Shown piece after piece: positions 9,495 to 17,341 of a DNA stretch of 64,000 bases. The translations under genes were made by a program, and so were the position numbers. A model generated the notes under the pieces. That model did not search any database. It was not told the origin of the DNA and was given only the letters and a program-made list of their open reading frames with translations. The number at the start of each line of letters is the position of its first letter. Within the stretch, counting starts at the first letter, position 1. This stretch comes from Bosea sp. AS-1. Lineage in GTDB: Bacteria; Pseudomonadota; Alphaproteobacteria; Rhizobiales; Beijerinckiaceae. Location of the stretch: assembly GCF_002220095.1 (NCBI RefSeq), contig NZ_CP022372.1:1770501-1834500 (forward strand). The letters run 5' to 3'.

Positions 9495-9522
9495 AAAGGC
9501 GCGCCGGGGAGGCGCGCCCTTT
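9495..9522 (-). terminator. hairpin between paralogue genes 2 and 1
   Basis: Perfect arms ggcgcgcc (9498-9505 and 9511-9518) around a 5-nt loop, flanked by short A and T runs on both sides. It lies 29 nt after the stop of member 2 and 68 nt before the chosen start of member 1. It could end transcription partially or act as an attenuator. Confidence 0.7.
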
Positions 9523-9550
9523 CCGTTTTCGGGATTGGTATCTGGTACGA

Positions 9551-10447
9551 TCAGGCGGGATCGCTGACCGTCTTGCCGAGATCGACGGCCCATTCGATCG
9601 CGGCGCGCATGGGATCGGGATCACGGGCGCGCGGCGCGATCAGGTCGAGGGTGGCTCGCTTGATGGCGAGGTCGTCGTCGTCGAGTGCCCGGCACACGCC
9701 GATCCGGGCAAGCCGAGAATAGGCGAGAAGCTCCGCCCCCCGGATGGCATCATCGAGAAGCGAAGAATCCGCAATCTTGCCCTGGAGGCGCCGCCAGACA
9801 TCAACCTGCCGCAGCAGCGTGCGTGCACCGTCGAAGGCGTCGGCGAGGTCGACCGGCGTCGCGAGCCAAAGCTGCAGCGACCGGGCCATCGCGGCTGGAT
9901 ATACCGCCGGCTCGCCCGCCGCGGCGCTGAGGCAGTGTTCGGCCCGGATCTTCGGCAGCCTGGCCGGCCTCATCCCGTCCTCGCTGAGCGCGACGAAGTC
10001 GCCGCCGCACATCCGGCTGACGCGACAGGCGAGGTCAGGCTCGCCCGAACGGCGGGCCTGATGGCGCAAGGCGCGCCGCAGATCGGCGCGTGCGCGATAA
10101 TCCCCATCGCCGCGCGGCGCGATCAGCATCGTCGCGATATTGCCCGCGTTGATCAGGATCGCCCAGGCCCGGACAGCATCGGATTTGAGGTCGTCGACCG
10201 TGACGGTGCCGTCGCGGAGGGCCGACAGGAGGTCCTCGATCTGCGCGGCATGAAAGCAGGCTCGCGCCCGGATCGGCAGCAACGACGGACGCTCGCGCCA
10301 AACGGAAGCGCACCGCCGAAGAAGAGATTGATCCTCGTCGCCAAGGAACTCGAGAGCCTCGAGTTCGTCGATAATGCCGACGAGCGGGGCGTCGGCAGCG
10401 GCCGAACGCCAGGCCGCTGCGATGTCGGCGGTTTTGCTGATTTTCAC
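9551..10447 (-). CDS. paralogue array member 2, undescribed family
   Basis: A 298-residue protein starting with GTG at 10447; the nearby ATG is out of frame. It shares IDELEALEFLG near the N-terminus with member 1, a central AWAILINAGNIATMLIAP, a segment SLQLWLATPVDLADAFDGA that aligns with the same part of members 1 and 4, and the signature GAELLAYSRLARIGVCRA followed by ARDPDPMRAAIEWAVDLG. It is helical and soluble. Function unknown. The usual tryptophan-proline of the signature is replaced by CR here. Confidence 0.72.
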   Translation of the reverse strand: MKISKTADIAAAWRSAAADAPLVGIIDELEALEFLGDEDQSLLRRCASVWRERPSLLPIRARACFHAAQIEDLLSALRDGTVTVDDLKSDAVRAWAILINAGNIATMLIAPRGDGDYRARADLRRALRHQARRSGEPDLACRVSRMCGGDFVALSEDGMRPARLPKIRAEHCLSAAAGEPAVYPAAMARSLQLWLATPVDLADAFDGARTLLRQVDVWRRLQGKIADSSLLDDAIRGAELLAYSRLARIGVCRALDDDDLAIKRATLDLIAPRARDPDPMRAAIEWAVDLGKTVSDPA

Positions 10448-10532
10448 GGGAATGCTCTTTCATGAGGGGTGATCTGCTCTCTGCAGCGCCCTTCCTCCTG
10501 TCCCTCTTCCCCATTTGCCTGGACCAAACGCG

Positions 10533-10563
10533 AAAGGGGCGGCACCGCGCGGCGCCACCCCTT
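10533..10563 (-). terminator. hairpin between paralogue genes 3 and 2
   Basis: Arms ggggcggcacc and ggcgccacccc, pairing with one wobble, followed on the minus strand by cctttc. It lies 38 nt after the stop of member 3. A small second stem (ctgc/gcag, 10474-10486) occurs in the leader of member 2. Confidence 0.62.
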
Positions 10564-10600
10564 CCTCGGAAGACCTATGGTGTGGTCGCCTCGAACTGGC

Positions 10601-11599
10601 CTAGACGATCGGGATCCAGTCCGGCTCAGCCACGACCGTGGCGGTGGGGCGCCAGCCATGGGCCGGCCAGGCGGCTTCCGTGACGAGATGCCGGATAGCC
10701 GCCTGCATGTGCGCGGGATCGCCGCGGCTGGCGCGCGCGTTGATGACGGTGACGAGCCGTTCCTTCGCCTGCGCTTCCGGCGAGTGCTTCAGCGCCGGCC
10801 AGATCGCGATCTGCGCCGCGGCCATGTAGGCCAGGATGAGCGCGCCCTCGCAGGCCCAGCGGAGATCGCGCGCGCCATCTTCCGCCTGCCGCGCCAGGAC
10901 CCGCAGGCGATCGGCAATCGCGAACATCTGCTCGACCCGTGCAAGCCGGCCCTCGAAGGACGGCTGCGCTTTCAGGAACAGGCCCCAACGGGCGACCTCC
11001 CGGGGCGAGAGCAGGATGTCTCCGGCCGAGGGCGGGGTCAGATCGGCGAGATCGAAGTGCCGGATCGGCCAGTGCGCCAGGCCCCGATCCCCCTGGGACG
11101 GGGCGGCGGGCCCCGGCGGCACCATCAGCGGATCGACCGCATAGGCTGCGCGCTGAATCCGGATCCGGGTCGCGCCCGTGACATCGAGCATAGCGGCCTC
11201 GCCACGCTCGGCATCGTCACCGTGGAGAACGCTGGCCTCTGCCAGCGCCATTTTGGCGTGCGCGTCGTGAACGGTGTCGCAGGGCCAGATCGCCACGATC
11301 GCGCTGCAGGAGAGCCCGGCGATGGCGAGCGCGACCCAGGCCCGGTTGTGCGGATCGGGGTGATGGCTGCCGGGCAGCAGCCTCCCGGCCTCATCGCCAC
11401 AGCGCTTCGCGTCGATCGCGACAGCCTGAAGGTCAGGCGTGCTGCGCCGGAATGCGATCAGCTCCGCGACCGACGGATCGTCACTGATGCTCCCCGCGAT
11501 CGCTGCCAGAGGATCACGGATGAGCTCGGCCGGACCATCCTGGCCACCATTTGCATTGTCGTGCGGCGCCAGCGGGCCGCGAGAATCGTTCCTGGTCAT
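10601..11599 (-). CDS. paralogue array member 3, undescribed family
   Basis: A 332-residue protein starting at ATG 11599 (MTRNDSRGPLAP) behind ggaaag; the longer frame would run through the leader hairpin. It is clearly a sister of member 5: both have DDPSVAELIAFRR or GPSVAELVAFRR near residue 45, a DRGLAHWPIRHFDL or DRGLASWPLERFDL segment, and an end of GDPAHMQAAIRH or GDPPAMQSAVRH before EAAW. The family signature here is GALILAYMAAAQIAIWPA. Predicted helical; function unknown. Confidence 0.75.
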   Translation of the reverse strand: MTRNDSRGPLAPHDNANGGQDGPAELIRDPLAAIAGSISDDPSVAELIAFRRSTPDLQAVAIDAKRCGDEAGRLLPGSHHPDPHNRAWVALAIAGLSCSAIVAIWPCDTVHDAHAKMALAEASVLHGDDAERGEAAMLDVTGATRIRIQRAAYAVDPLMVPPGPAAPSQGDRGLAHWPIRHFDLADLTPPSAGDILLSPREVARWGLFLKAQPSFEGRLARVEQMFAIADRLRVLARQAEDGARDLRWACEGALILAYMAAAQIAIWPALKHSPEAQAKERLVTVINARASRGDPAHMQAAIRHLVTEAAWPAHGWRPTATVVAEPDWIPIV

Positions 11600-11621
11600 G
11601 TCTTGCTTTCCATGTGGGTCA

Positions 11622-11692
11622 TAGCCCTGTCGGCTACGCCCTCGTCCGGCCTCTGGAATCGCGAAAGGGCACCGCGGTCCGCGGCGCCCTCC
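11622..11692 (-). promoter_or_regulatory. two-stem leader before paralogue 3
   Basis: On the minus strand a GC hairpin comes first (11663-11691, agggc and gccct arms around ccgcgg/ccgcgg, then cctttc). A ctggaatcgcgaaa segment and a small stem (tagcc/ggcta, 11622-11636) are part of the same leader. The small stem and the gaatcgcgaaa segment recur before members 4 and 5. The hairpin is probably a terminator or attenuator. Confidence 0.6.
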
Positions 11693-11722
11693 CGGCATGC
11701 TCCGAGCCTGATCCAGTCCGGA

Positions 11723-12643
11723 TCAGAGCGGCTTGAACCGATCGGCCGTCTCCTGTTGCATGCGACGAAGCTCTCCGAGGCGATCGGCTGCCACGCCAGC
11801 GAAGATCACGATGTCCCGCAGCCGTTGTTCGACGAGGCGCAGCGACTGCTCCTCGTTCCGGCGCCGGACGGTTTGGTCCCCGGCCGTGACCGCGTCGATC
11901 AGGCAGGACCGCGCTAGATCGGCCGCCGCCAGCAGGTTCGCGCCGTGGCAGGCGCGCTGAAGCCGGTCGAGACGCTCGGGATCGAGATCGGCATCCTCCT
12001 CGATCGTCCGCGCGAAGCGGTTGGCGTCGTCGAGCTGCAAGGCCGCGCGCTCGACCAGGATCGCAGGCGAGGCCTGTTCGCGCAGGAAGGCCATCAGGCT
12101 GAGACCCTGCTCCAGGCCGAGGACAGTCGGGCGGCCATCACGCGTATCGTCCAGAGCGGGCACCGTCGCTGCATGGAATACCGTCTCGACCGCGGCGGGT
12201 TCGCCGATCTCGCCATAGACGAAGGCCTTACGAGCGATCTCCGCGAAGCCGGTATCGCCACCGACCGCCGCGATGACATCGCCGAGGACGCGTTGACGCG
12301 CGGCGAAGTCGGCCGGCAGGCGCGGTGGCGTGAGCGCGACGGTGATCATCGCGGCATTGTTGAGCAGCAGGAGCGCGACCAGCATGTCGAAGAAGTACGC
12401 GACCTGCGCCCTTTCGGACGTGCCGGCGAGCGCGAGGAAGCGGGTGATCTCGACAGCGTGGCCGATGGCGCGCTCGGTCATCTCGCCGACCGGGAAGGTC
12501 TCCGCGGCGAAGCTGGCGTAGCCCTTCTCCGCGCCCGCCGACAGCGACAGGCGGTCGGTGAAGGCGGAGAGGTCGTCGGTGACGCGTCGTAGCGGCAGCT
12601 CGAGCGCGATGTCGGCAAGCGAGGGCGTGGTGGTGGTCTTCAT
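11723..12643 (-). CDS. paralogue array member 4, undescribed family (divergent copy)
   Basis: A 306-residue protein starting at ATG 12643 (MKTTTTPSLADIALEL). It is the most divergent of the five. It keeps LEQGLSLMAFLREQASPAIL, which aligns with LEHGLALETWFDDPPDLALL of member 1, a central MLVALLLLNNAAMITVAL that aligns with the NAGNIATMLIAP region of member 2, and GANLLAAADLARSCLIDA in place of the usual signature. The GDP-M motif is lost. The C-terminus is a basic helix (RLVEQRLRDI). This could be a subunit that has taken a separate role. Confidence 0.7.
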   Translation of the reverse strand: MKTTTTPSLADIALELPLRRVTDDLSAFTDRLSLSAGAEKGYASFAAETFPVGEMTERAIGHAVEITRFLALAGTSERAQVAYFFDMLVALLLLNNAAMITVALTPPRLPADFAARQRVLGDVIAAVGGDTGFAEIARKAFVYGEIGEPAAVETVFHAATVPALDDTRDGRPTVLGLEQGLSLMAFLREQASPAILVERAALQLDDANRFARTIEEDADLDPERLDRLQRACHGANLLAAADLARSCLIDAVTAGDQTVRRRNEEQSLRLVEQRLRDIVIFAGVAADRLGELRRMQQETADRFKPL

Positions 12644-12671
12644 GTCAGTCGTCCCAGTTCCTTGGGGGTGA

Positions 12672-12737
12672 CAGCCACGTGGCTGCGCGTTCCCTCGGTC
12701 CTGGAATCGAGAAAGGCGTCCGATCCCGGACGCCTCC
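12672..12737 (-). promoter_or_regulatory. two-stem leader before paralogue 4
   Basis: GC hairpin with arms aggcgtccg and cggacgcct (12713-12737), with cctttc on the minus strand, then ctggaatcgagaaa, then the small palindromic stem cagccacgtggctg (12672-12685). Order and spacing match the leaders of members 3 and 5. Confidence 0.62.
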
Positions 12738-12763
12738 CTCATGCTCTTCTCTTTGGCGTCCGG

Positions 12764-13753
12764 TCAGACCAGCTCGTTCCAGTCGAAGACGAGACGATCA
12801 CGGGCGTCGTACGGCAGCGTCTTGATCCACGCCGCCTCGGCCGCGGCGTGCCGGACTGCCGACTGCATCGCCGGAGGGTCGCCAGCCTCGCCGCGCCTGT
12901 TGATCAGCGCGACGACCTGCTTCTTGGTTGCAAGCGCGTCCCTGTTGTGGACAGGCCAGATCATGACCTGGCAGGCGGCGAGGTATCCCATCAGCCGGGC
13001 GCCCTCGGCAGCCACCGTCAACTCTCTGGCGTTGGCAGGACCGCGCCCGGCGAGTTCGAGCAGGCGGTCACAGGTCTCGAACATTTTTGCCGCGCGCTGC
13101 AGAAGCGCATCGAGGTCGGGCGCGGATCGGGCGAAGCGGGACCATTCGAGCACCTGCCGGTCGGCGAAGGCAGGCGGTCCGCCGCGTCTCGGCAGATGCT
13201 CGACCAGGTCGAAGCGCTCCAGCGGCCAGGATGCGAGGCCACGATCATCCGACTGCGGCGCAGCCGGCGCCGGCGGCAGGATCAGCGACGGCACCGCGAA
13301 GGCGCCACGCCGCCAGCGGATCCGCCGGGCGGTGTTCGCGTCCATGCTGCTATCGAAGTCCTTCTCGCGCTTGTGCAACTGCACGCCGGTCCTCGCATCG
13401 AGCGCGAGCTTTGCTTCTGCCGCGTCGAGATCGTCGGCCGGCCAGAGCGCGACAAGCGCAATCAGGCTGATGCTCATGATCTCGAGCCCACCGCAGACGG
13501 CCTCGCCGACATCGTCGCCGCTCTCGCGCGAGAGCCAAACCCTGAACTCCTCCGAATGCAGGTTCTTGGCGTTCCGCGCTGCATTTTTGAGATCGAGCTG
13601 CTGGCGCCGGAAGGCGACCAGCTCGGCCACGCTCGGACCATCCCCGGCGGCAGTCTCCATCGCCACCGTGATGGGATCGTGCAGGGCGGTCTCCGCCTGC
13701 TCGTCGATCGCCTTGCTCGCGCGCGGGGCGAGCGAGCGGCCGCCCTCATTCAT
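12764..13753 (-). CDS. paralogue array member 5, undescribed family
   Basis: A 329-residue protein; the start is ambiguous among ATGs at 13753, 13762 and 13777, and I chose 13753 because ggaag lies 9 nt upstream. It is a sister of member 3 (GPSVAELVAFRRQQ, DRGLASWPLERFDLVEHLP, GDPPAMQSAVRH, EAAW). The signature here is GARLMGYLAACQVMIWPV. It is the first paralogue transcribed after the exonuclease gene. Predicted helical and soluble; function unknown. Confidence 0.75.
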   Translation of the reverse strand: MNEGGRSLAPRASKAIDEQAETALHDPITVAMETAAGDGPSVAELVAFRRQQLDLKNAARNAKNLHSEEFRVWLSRESGDDVGEAVCGGLEIMSISLIALVALWPADDLDAAEAKLALDARTGVQLHKREKDFDSSMDANTARRIRWRRGAFAVPSLILPPAPAAPQSDDRGLASWPLERFDLVEHLPRRGGPPAFADRQVLEWSRFARSAPDLDALLQRAAKMFETCDRLLELAGRGPANARELTVAAEGARLMGYLAACQVMIWPVHNRDALATKKQVVALINRRGEAGDPPAMQSAVRHAAAEAAWIKTLPYDARDRLVFDWNELV

Positions 13754-13786
13754 CTTCGTCATCTTCCGAACTTTCATTGGGGTTAC

Positions 13787-13850
13787 AGCCATCCCGGCTG
13801 CGCTTCCCTCTCGATCCCAACATGGAAAAGGCGCCCGGTCGGGGCGCCTT
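13787..13850 (-). promoter_or_regulatory. two-stem leader before paralogue 5
   Basis: GC hairpin with arms aaggcgccc and gggcgcctt (13829-13850), then a spacer, then the stem cagcc/ggctg (13787-13801), followed by gtaaccccaatg. It lies 25 nt after the exonuclease stop and 76 nt before the next start. Confidence 0.62.
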
Positions 13851-13874
13851 CGTCGTCAGGGCAGATGGCTTCCG

Positions 13875-15281
13875 TCAGACCGCCAGCTGGAAGTACTGGC
13901 TGCGTTGGCGGAGCCACCGGTCGATTTCATCGAGATGGGCGCGGCGGCCGACCTCGTCCTCGGCAAGCCCGGCACGCAGCTCGCCGACCTGCCGCAGCGC
14001 CATCGGCAAGGTCAGCCACGGCACCGCGGCCTCGGTGGTCAGGCGCTCGCGCAGCCAGGCCTGCTCCTTCTGCCAGGCGACCGGGGACATGTCCTGCGAC
14101 GCCTCCAGCAGCATCAACCGATTTGCAAAGGCTTTCAGCCGCTCGTCTCGAAACTGTGCCGCAATGGCCGGGCGATCCTGCCAGGGCGAAGCGTGCCAGC
14201 GGGCGCTCAGCCGGGCATCCTCGGTTGAGAGGAATCCGCCACCGTAGAGGCTCGCCTCCGGATAGGGCGACGGCTCGCGATCGGCGAAGCGATTTGCCAT
14301 TGCGGCAGCGAGGCTGGACCGGAATCCGGCGTGGTCGCGGACATATGCCGCCCGCTCGTGGTAGAGTACGTCATCGCGGAGGTCCGGCGGCAGGGCGTGG
14401 CAGCCCTGCGCATAGGCCAGCAGGATCGGCTGGGCATTGGTCCGCACTAGCCTGACCGGGCGCGGGCCTGGGCCGGAGAGGAGCTTTGCGATCTCCTCCG
14501 CGCTGCCGTTGAGATAGCTTGCCGGGTCGATGGTCAGGTCTACCGTCGCCCAGGAGGTCGCGACCGTCGGGTTCGGCGTGATGCCGACGATCGGGCTCAG
14601 CTTCGAGGCGCCGCCAAGGAGCAGGACTTCGCCGCCGGCGAGCATCCGGTTCGGGGTGGCCTTGTCGGCGTTGTCGAGCATCATCGCGACCGCTGCGGGC
14701 GCGACCTGGCGCAGGTGCCGGAACAGGGCGAGCGTCGCTCGCGTATCCGCCAGGGCGTCATGCGCCTCATCCTCGGCCAGCGCGATGCCGTTCGACCTGC
14801 AGATATCGCCGAGCTTGAAGCTCGGCTTGCCGATCGGGTTTATGGGCACGGTGATGGCCTGGGGCTCCAGCATTGCTACCGCCCTGACCATGGTCAACAG
14901 GTCGGCCCGGCGATGACCGCCAAGCTGGGTCGCGTACGGCGGCAAGAGATGCGTGAAGAACGCGTGCCGCAGCATCTCCTCGTCGAACCGGATCGTGTTG
15001 TAGCCGATCACGGTCGACGGCGCCCAGGCAGACAGCGCCTTTGCGATGGCGATGAGCATTTCCGTGCTCGACATCGGCGCCTGCTCGAGCTGAGCCGGGC
15101 CGATGCCGGTGGTGAACAGCGCGCCCGGCGCCGGCACGATATGGGCCGGAAGCCGGCAGCGCAGCGAGAGCTCGCTGAGCGGCTGGAGGTTGTCGTCGCA
15201 GTGGATCAGCGCCGCCTGAAGCGGTACGTTCCACTGCGGCGCCAGGCCGGAGGTTTCGAGGTCGTAGACGATATAGGACAT
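13875..15281 (-). CDS. sbcB: exodeoxyribonuclease I-like DEDDh 3'-5' exonuclease
   Basis: Degrades single-stranded DNA from the 3' end; in E. coli the enzyme acts in recombination and repair. Exo I motif is VYDLETSGL (D and E at residues 7 and 9), Exo II region is VIGYNTIRFDEEMLRHAFF, and Exo III is EAHDALADTRATLAL. The QPGAVLITGI-like block of Exo I is present as PAPGALFTTGI. At 468 residues the length equals that of Exo I (about 475), so the SH3-like and helical C-terminal parts should be present. The start is ATG at 15281 behind gagaggcgg. It is 9 bp after the upstream gene, so it is in the same operon as the paralogue array. The gene symbol reflects family similarity; this copy may be element-specific. 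Confidence 0.85.
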   Translation of the reverse strand: MSYIVYDLETSGLAPQWNVPLQAALIHCDDNLQPLSELSLRCRLPAHIVPAPGALFTTGIGPAQLEQAPMSSTEMLIAIAKALSAWAPSTVIGYNTIRFDEEMLRHAFFTHLLPPYATQLGGHRRADLLTMVRAVAMLEPQAITVPINPIGKPSFKLGDICRSNGIALAEDEAHDALADTRATLALFRHLRQVAPAAVAMMLDNADKATPNRMLAGGEVLLLGGASKLSPIVGITPNPTVATSWATVDLTIDPASYLNGSAEEIAKLLSGPGPRPVRLVRTNAQPILLAYAQGCHALPPDLRDDVLYHERAAYVRDHAGFRSSLAAAMANRFADREPSPYPEASLYGGGFLSTEDARLSARWHASPWQDRPAIAAQFRDERLKAFANRLMLLEASQDMSPVAWQKEQAWLRERLTTEAAVPWLTLPMALRQVGELRAGLAEDEVGRRAHLDEIDRWLRQRSQYFQLAV

Positions 15282-15290
15282 GGCCGCCTC

Positions 15291-15749
15291 TCAGTGCCGG
15301 CTCGTCGTGGCGGCATCGATCGGCAGCTTTCTGAGATTGATGCCGAGCCTGCGCGCGTCGACATGCATGGCGGTCTCGACCATGACCGCCGCATGCGAGC
15401 GGCGCATCTCGTCCTCCTGGAAGATCATTGCCTCATAGGTCGTGATCTTGCGCTCGAGGTCCTCCTCACTCCGGGCCGGCGGCTCGGCGACCATGAATGC
15501 GAAGAAGCGGGCCTGAGCCCTCGCGCCTTCGGCAAGCTGCCGGCCGTTGAGGCCGCCGAATTCGGGATGGATCCGATCGCCTTCCTGCTCCAGCAGCATC
15601 GCATGGGCCGTCGAGAGCTGCCACAGCATGAAGTAGCGGGCGCCGTTGTTGCCCAGTTGCGCATAGGTGCGCTCGTATCGTCCCAGATCCGCGGCCGTCG
15701 GCCGTGCCTCGTCGTCGGCGGCAAAAGTCGCTCCATTCATCCTGCTCAT
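15291..15749 (-). CDS. hypothetical protein, first gene of the leftward operon
   Basis: A 152-residue soluble helical protein, family not recognised. The start is ATG at 15749, behind gggtgattt; ATG at 15740 is possible. Features include ADLGRYERTYAQLGNNGARY, FGGLNGRQLAEGARAQARFF and a run of charged helices. It ends 9 bp before the exonuclease start, so the two are probably translated together. Nothing in it points to a catalytic role. Confidence 0.65.
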   Translation of the reverse strand: MSRMNGATFAADDEARPTAADLGRYERTYAQLGNNGARYFMLWQLSTAHAMLLEQEGDRIHPEFGGLNGRQLAEGARAQARFFAFMVAEPPARSEEDLERKITTYEAMIFQEDEMRRSHAAVMVETAMHVDARRLGINLRKLPIDAATTSRH

Positions 15750-16165
15750 CAAATCACCCGTGCTGGAATGACCCGGAACGGCGCGTCGGCTCAGATTCCC
15801 GGGGGTTCCCAGACATGGGTTCCGAAATTCGCCTGTCTCCTCCTATATGGACTGATCTAAAGCTGCGCGTTCGGCTCAAGCGAAGGCGCTAACCTGGCCC
15901 TTAGCTGACATCTGGAAGGTCTGCTTCCGGGCAGCGCGATGTGGCCGGCAAGCGCATCATCTCGAATGAGCAAGGCTTGGGAACCATATGATCCGATTTC
16001 CCTGCAGCCGAAGCAAAATTTTCGGCATCAGGAAAGTACGTAGATCGCGAAACGAAAATAATATTCGGCCTCGCCTTTGCGAGATAAATAAACAGGATTA
16101 TTTTCTAATTATATGATAGATTATTTCACGGGAGGCTTTTCTTCCGCAAACCGGAAGGATTTTCC
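15750..16165. other. intergenic region at the right edge of the paralogue operon
   Basis: No gene is supported here. It must hold the promoter of the leftward operon and that of the gene at 16166. The last 150 bases are markedly AT-rich compared with both sides (aaataatattc, ttattttctaattatatgat). I looked here for a copy of the tRNA 3' end that would mark the other island end and did not see one. Confidence 0.5.
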
Positions 16166-16519
16166 ATGAAAATCCCCTCTCAAACCAAACCTACCATCTG
16201 GGGCGCCGTTGGCGGCGCTGTTGCCCTTGCCGTTCTCGGCTTCACCTGGGGTGGGTGGTCCACCGCTTCGTCGAGCGAACGTGTCGCGAAGCTCCGGGCT
16301 GAGAATGCCGTTGTCGCGGCCTTGTCCCCGATCTGCGTGAGCAACTTTCAAAAGCAACCCAATGCCGATGCCGCCCTCGCCGAGCTGAAGAAGATCAGTT
16401 CGTGGAGCCAGGGCGATTTCATCGCCAAGGGCGGCTGGGCCACGATGATCGGCAGCACGTCGCCGGACTCGGCCGTCGCCAAGGCCTGCGCCGAAACGCT
16501 TGGCATGTCCAAGACCTGA
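16166..16519 (+). CDS. hypothetical membrane-anchored protein
   Basis: A 117-residue protein with a single N-terminal membrane segment (IWGAVGGAVALAVLGFTWGG, about 12-31) and a periplasmic domain with two cysteines (SPICVSNF, AKACAETLG) that could form a disulphide. Start ATG behind ggaagga. It is of a type often seen in rhizobial genomes with no assigned role. It stands alone between AT-rich DNA and two small genes. Confidence 0.8.
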   Translation: MKIPSQTKPTIWGAVGGAVALAVLGFTWGGWSTASSSERVAKLRAENAVVAALSPICVSNFQKQPNADAALAELKKISSWSQGDFIAKGGWATMIGSTSPDSAVAKACAETLGMSKT

Positions 16520-16642
16520 GACGATCGCAACGGCGACAGCCGTACGCAGCGACATCGTCCGTCGATCATGAGCCATTCCGCGTGAGCAGCGTGGAAATGG
16601 TGGCGCTCATGTCGCCGCCCTGCTCGGCAAGAGGAGTTTCAT

Positions 16643-16780
16643 ATGGCCAAGGGACAGATGCGCGGCAACCGAGAGGCCAAGAAGCCCAAGAAGAAAAAGG
16701 AAGCGGCGGCAGTGCCCGTATCGGCGAAGGGTCTGCCGGTAGCGCTCGAACTTGCGGGAAAGCCGAAGAAGAAGAGCTGA
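16643..16780 (+). CDS. very small lysine-rich protein
   Basis: A 45-residue protein (MAKGQMRGNREAKKPKKKK start, GKPKKKS end) with a good ribosome site (aagaggag) 8 nt upstream. This type of short, basic, conserved protein is common in rhizobia. The gene after it starts at a GTG 1 nt beyond its stop, so they form an operon. Function unknown; nucleic acid contact is possible from its charge. Confidence 0.7.
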   Translation: MAKGQMRGNREAKKPKKKKEAAAVPVSAKGLPVALELAGKPKKKS

Positions 16781-16781
16781 C

Positions 16782-17039
16782 GTGAACATTCGTAGCCGGG
16801 AAACCACGGTCACGTTCAGGAAGCCCTTCAGATTGAGCGCGATCGACCATATGCAGCCTGCCGGCACCTACCGCGTTGTGGTCGACGAGGAGGAGATTCG
16901 AGCCACCTCGTTCCTCGCTTACCGCCAGATCGCCACCATGCTGCACACGCCGTCGTTGTCTTCGTCTGGCAGTTCCCAGGTGTTCACGGTGAGCCCGGGC
17001 GAACTGGCCAGCGCGTTGGAGGCTGATATCAGCGCTTAG
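16782..17039 (+). CDS. small conserved hypothetical protein (rhizobial type)
   Basis: An 85-residue protein starting at GTG 16782. Recognisable blocks are ETTVTFRKPFRLSAIDHMQP, AGTYRVVVDEEEI, SFLAYRQIATMLHTP and a C-terminal ELASALEADIS. Proteins of this pattern occur widely in Hyphomicrobiales without known function. It lies 1 nt after the small lysine-rich gene. Confidence 0.75.
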   Translation: MNIRSRETTVTFRKPFRLSAIDHMQPAGTYRVVVDEEEIRATSFLAYRQIATMLHTPSLSSSGSSQVFTVSPGELASALEADISA

Positions 17040-17341
17040 AACGACCTCGCGAGGAGGCCACGCGACGGCCTTCGCTGATCCAGCATGCTGTCGCGGCGGC
17101 GCATTTGACGCCTCATCTGAGCTCTGGCGCGTTTCGAGGCTGCGTCGAGCGGCCCGATCGTTCGGAAAATTGCTTCAAAACCGGGAGTGCGGCTGACGCC
17201 CTTCTGACGCGTGCCAACCAGCCGACGCAACTCGCGATACGCGATTGCGTGCGCCGGCGCCCCCACGAACCGCCGCTGCCCAAGGCCGGCGCGCGACGAT
17301 CCGTCGGTCGATTTCCGGCCGTACGAACCAGGAGCCCTATA
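17040..17341. other. intergenic region before the mannose/glycan operon
   Basis: No gene supported. It should contain the promoter of the three-gene operon that starts at 17342; I see no clear -35/-10 pair. The base composition is like that of flanking coding DNA, so a decayed gene may lie here. Confidence 0.4.

Noticed and set aside
9029..14455. Several plus-strand frames of 300-600 codons opposite the paralogue array
   Set aside because: They mirror the minus-strand genes. The minus frames share paralogue motifs and start/stop overlaps, and the plus frames do not.
13875..15281. DNA polymerase III epsilon subunit as the identity of the exonuclease
   Set aside because: Length near 470 residues and the TGI block after the first motif fit exonuclease I; epsilon is about 240 residues.
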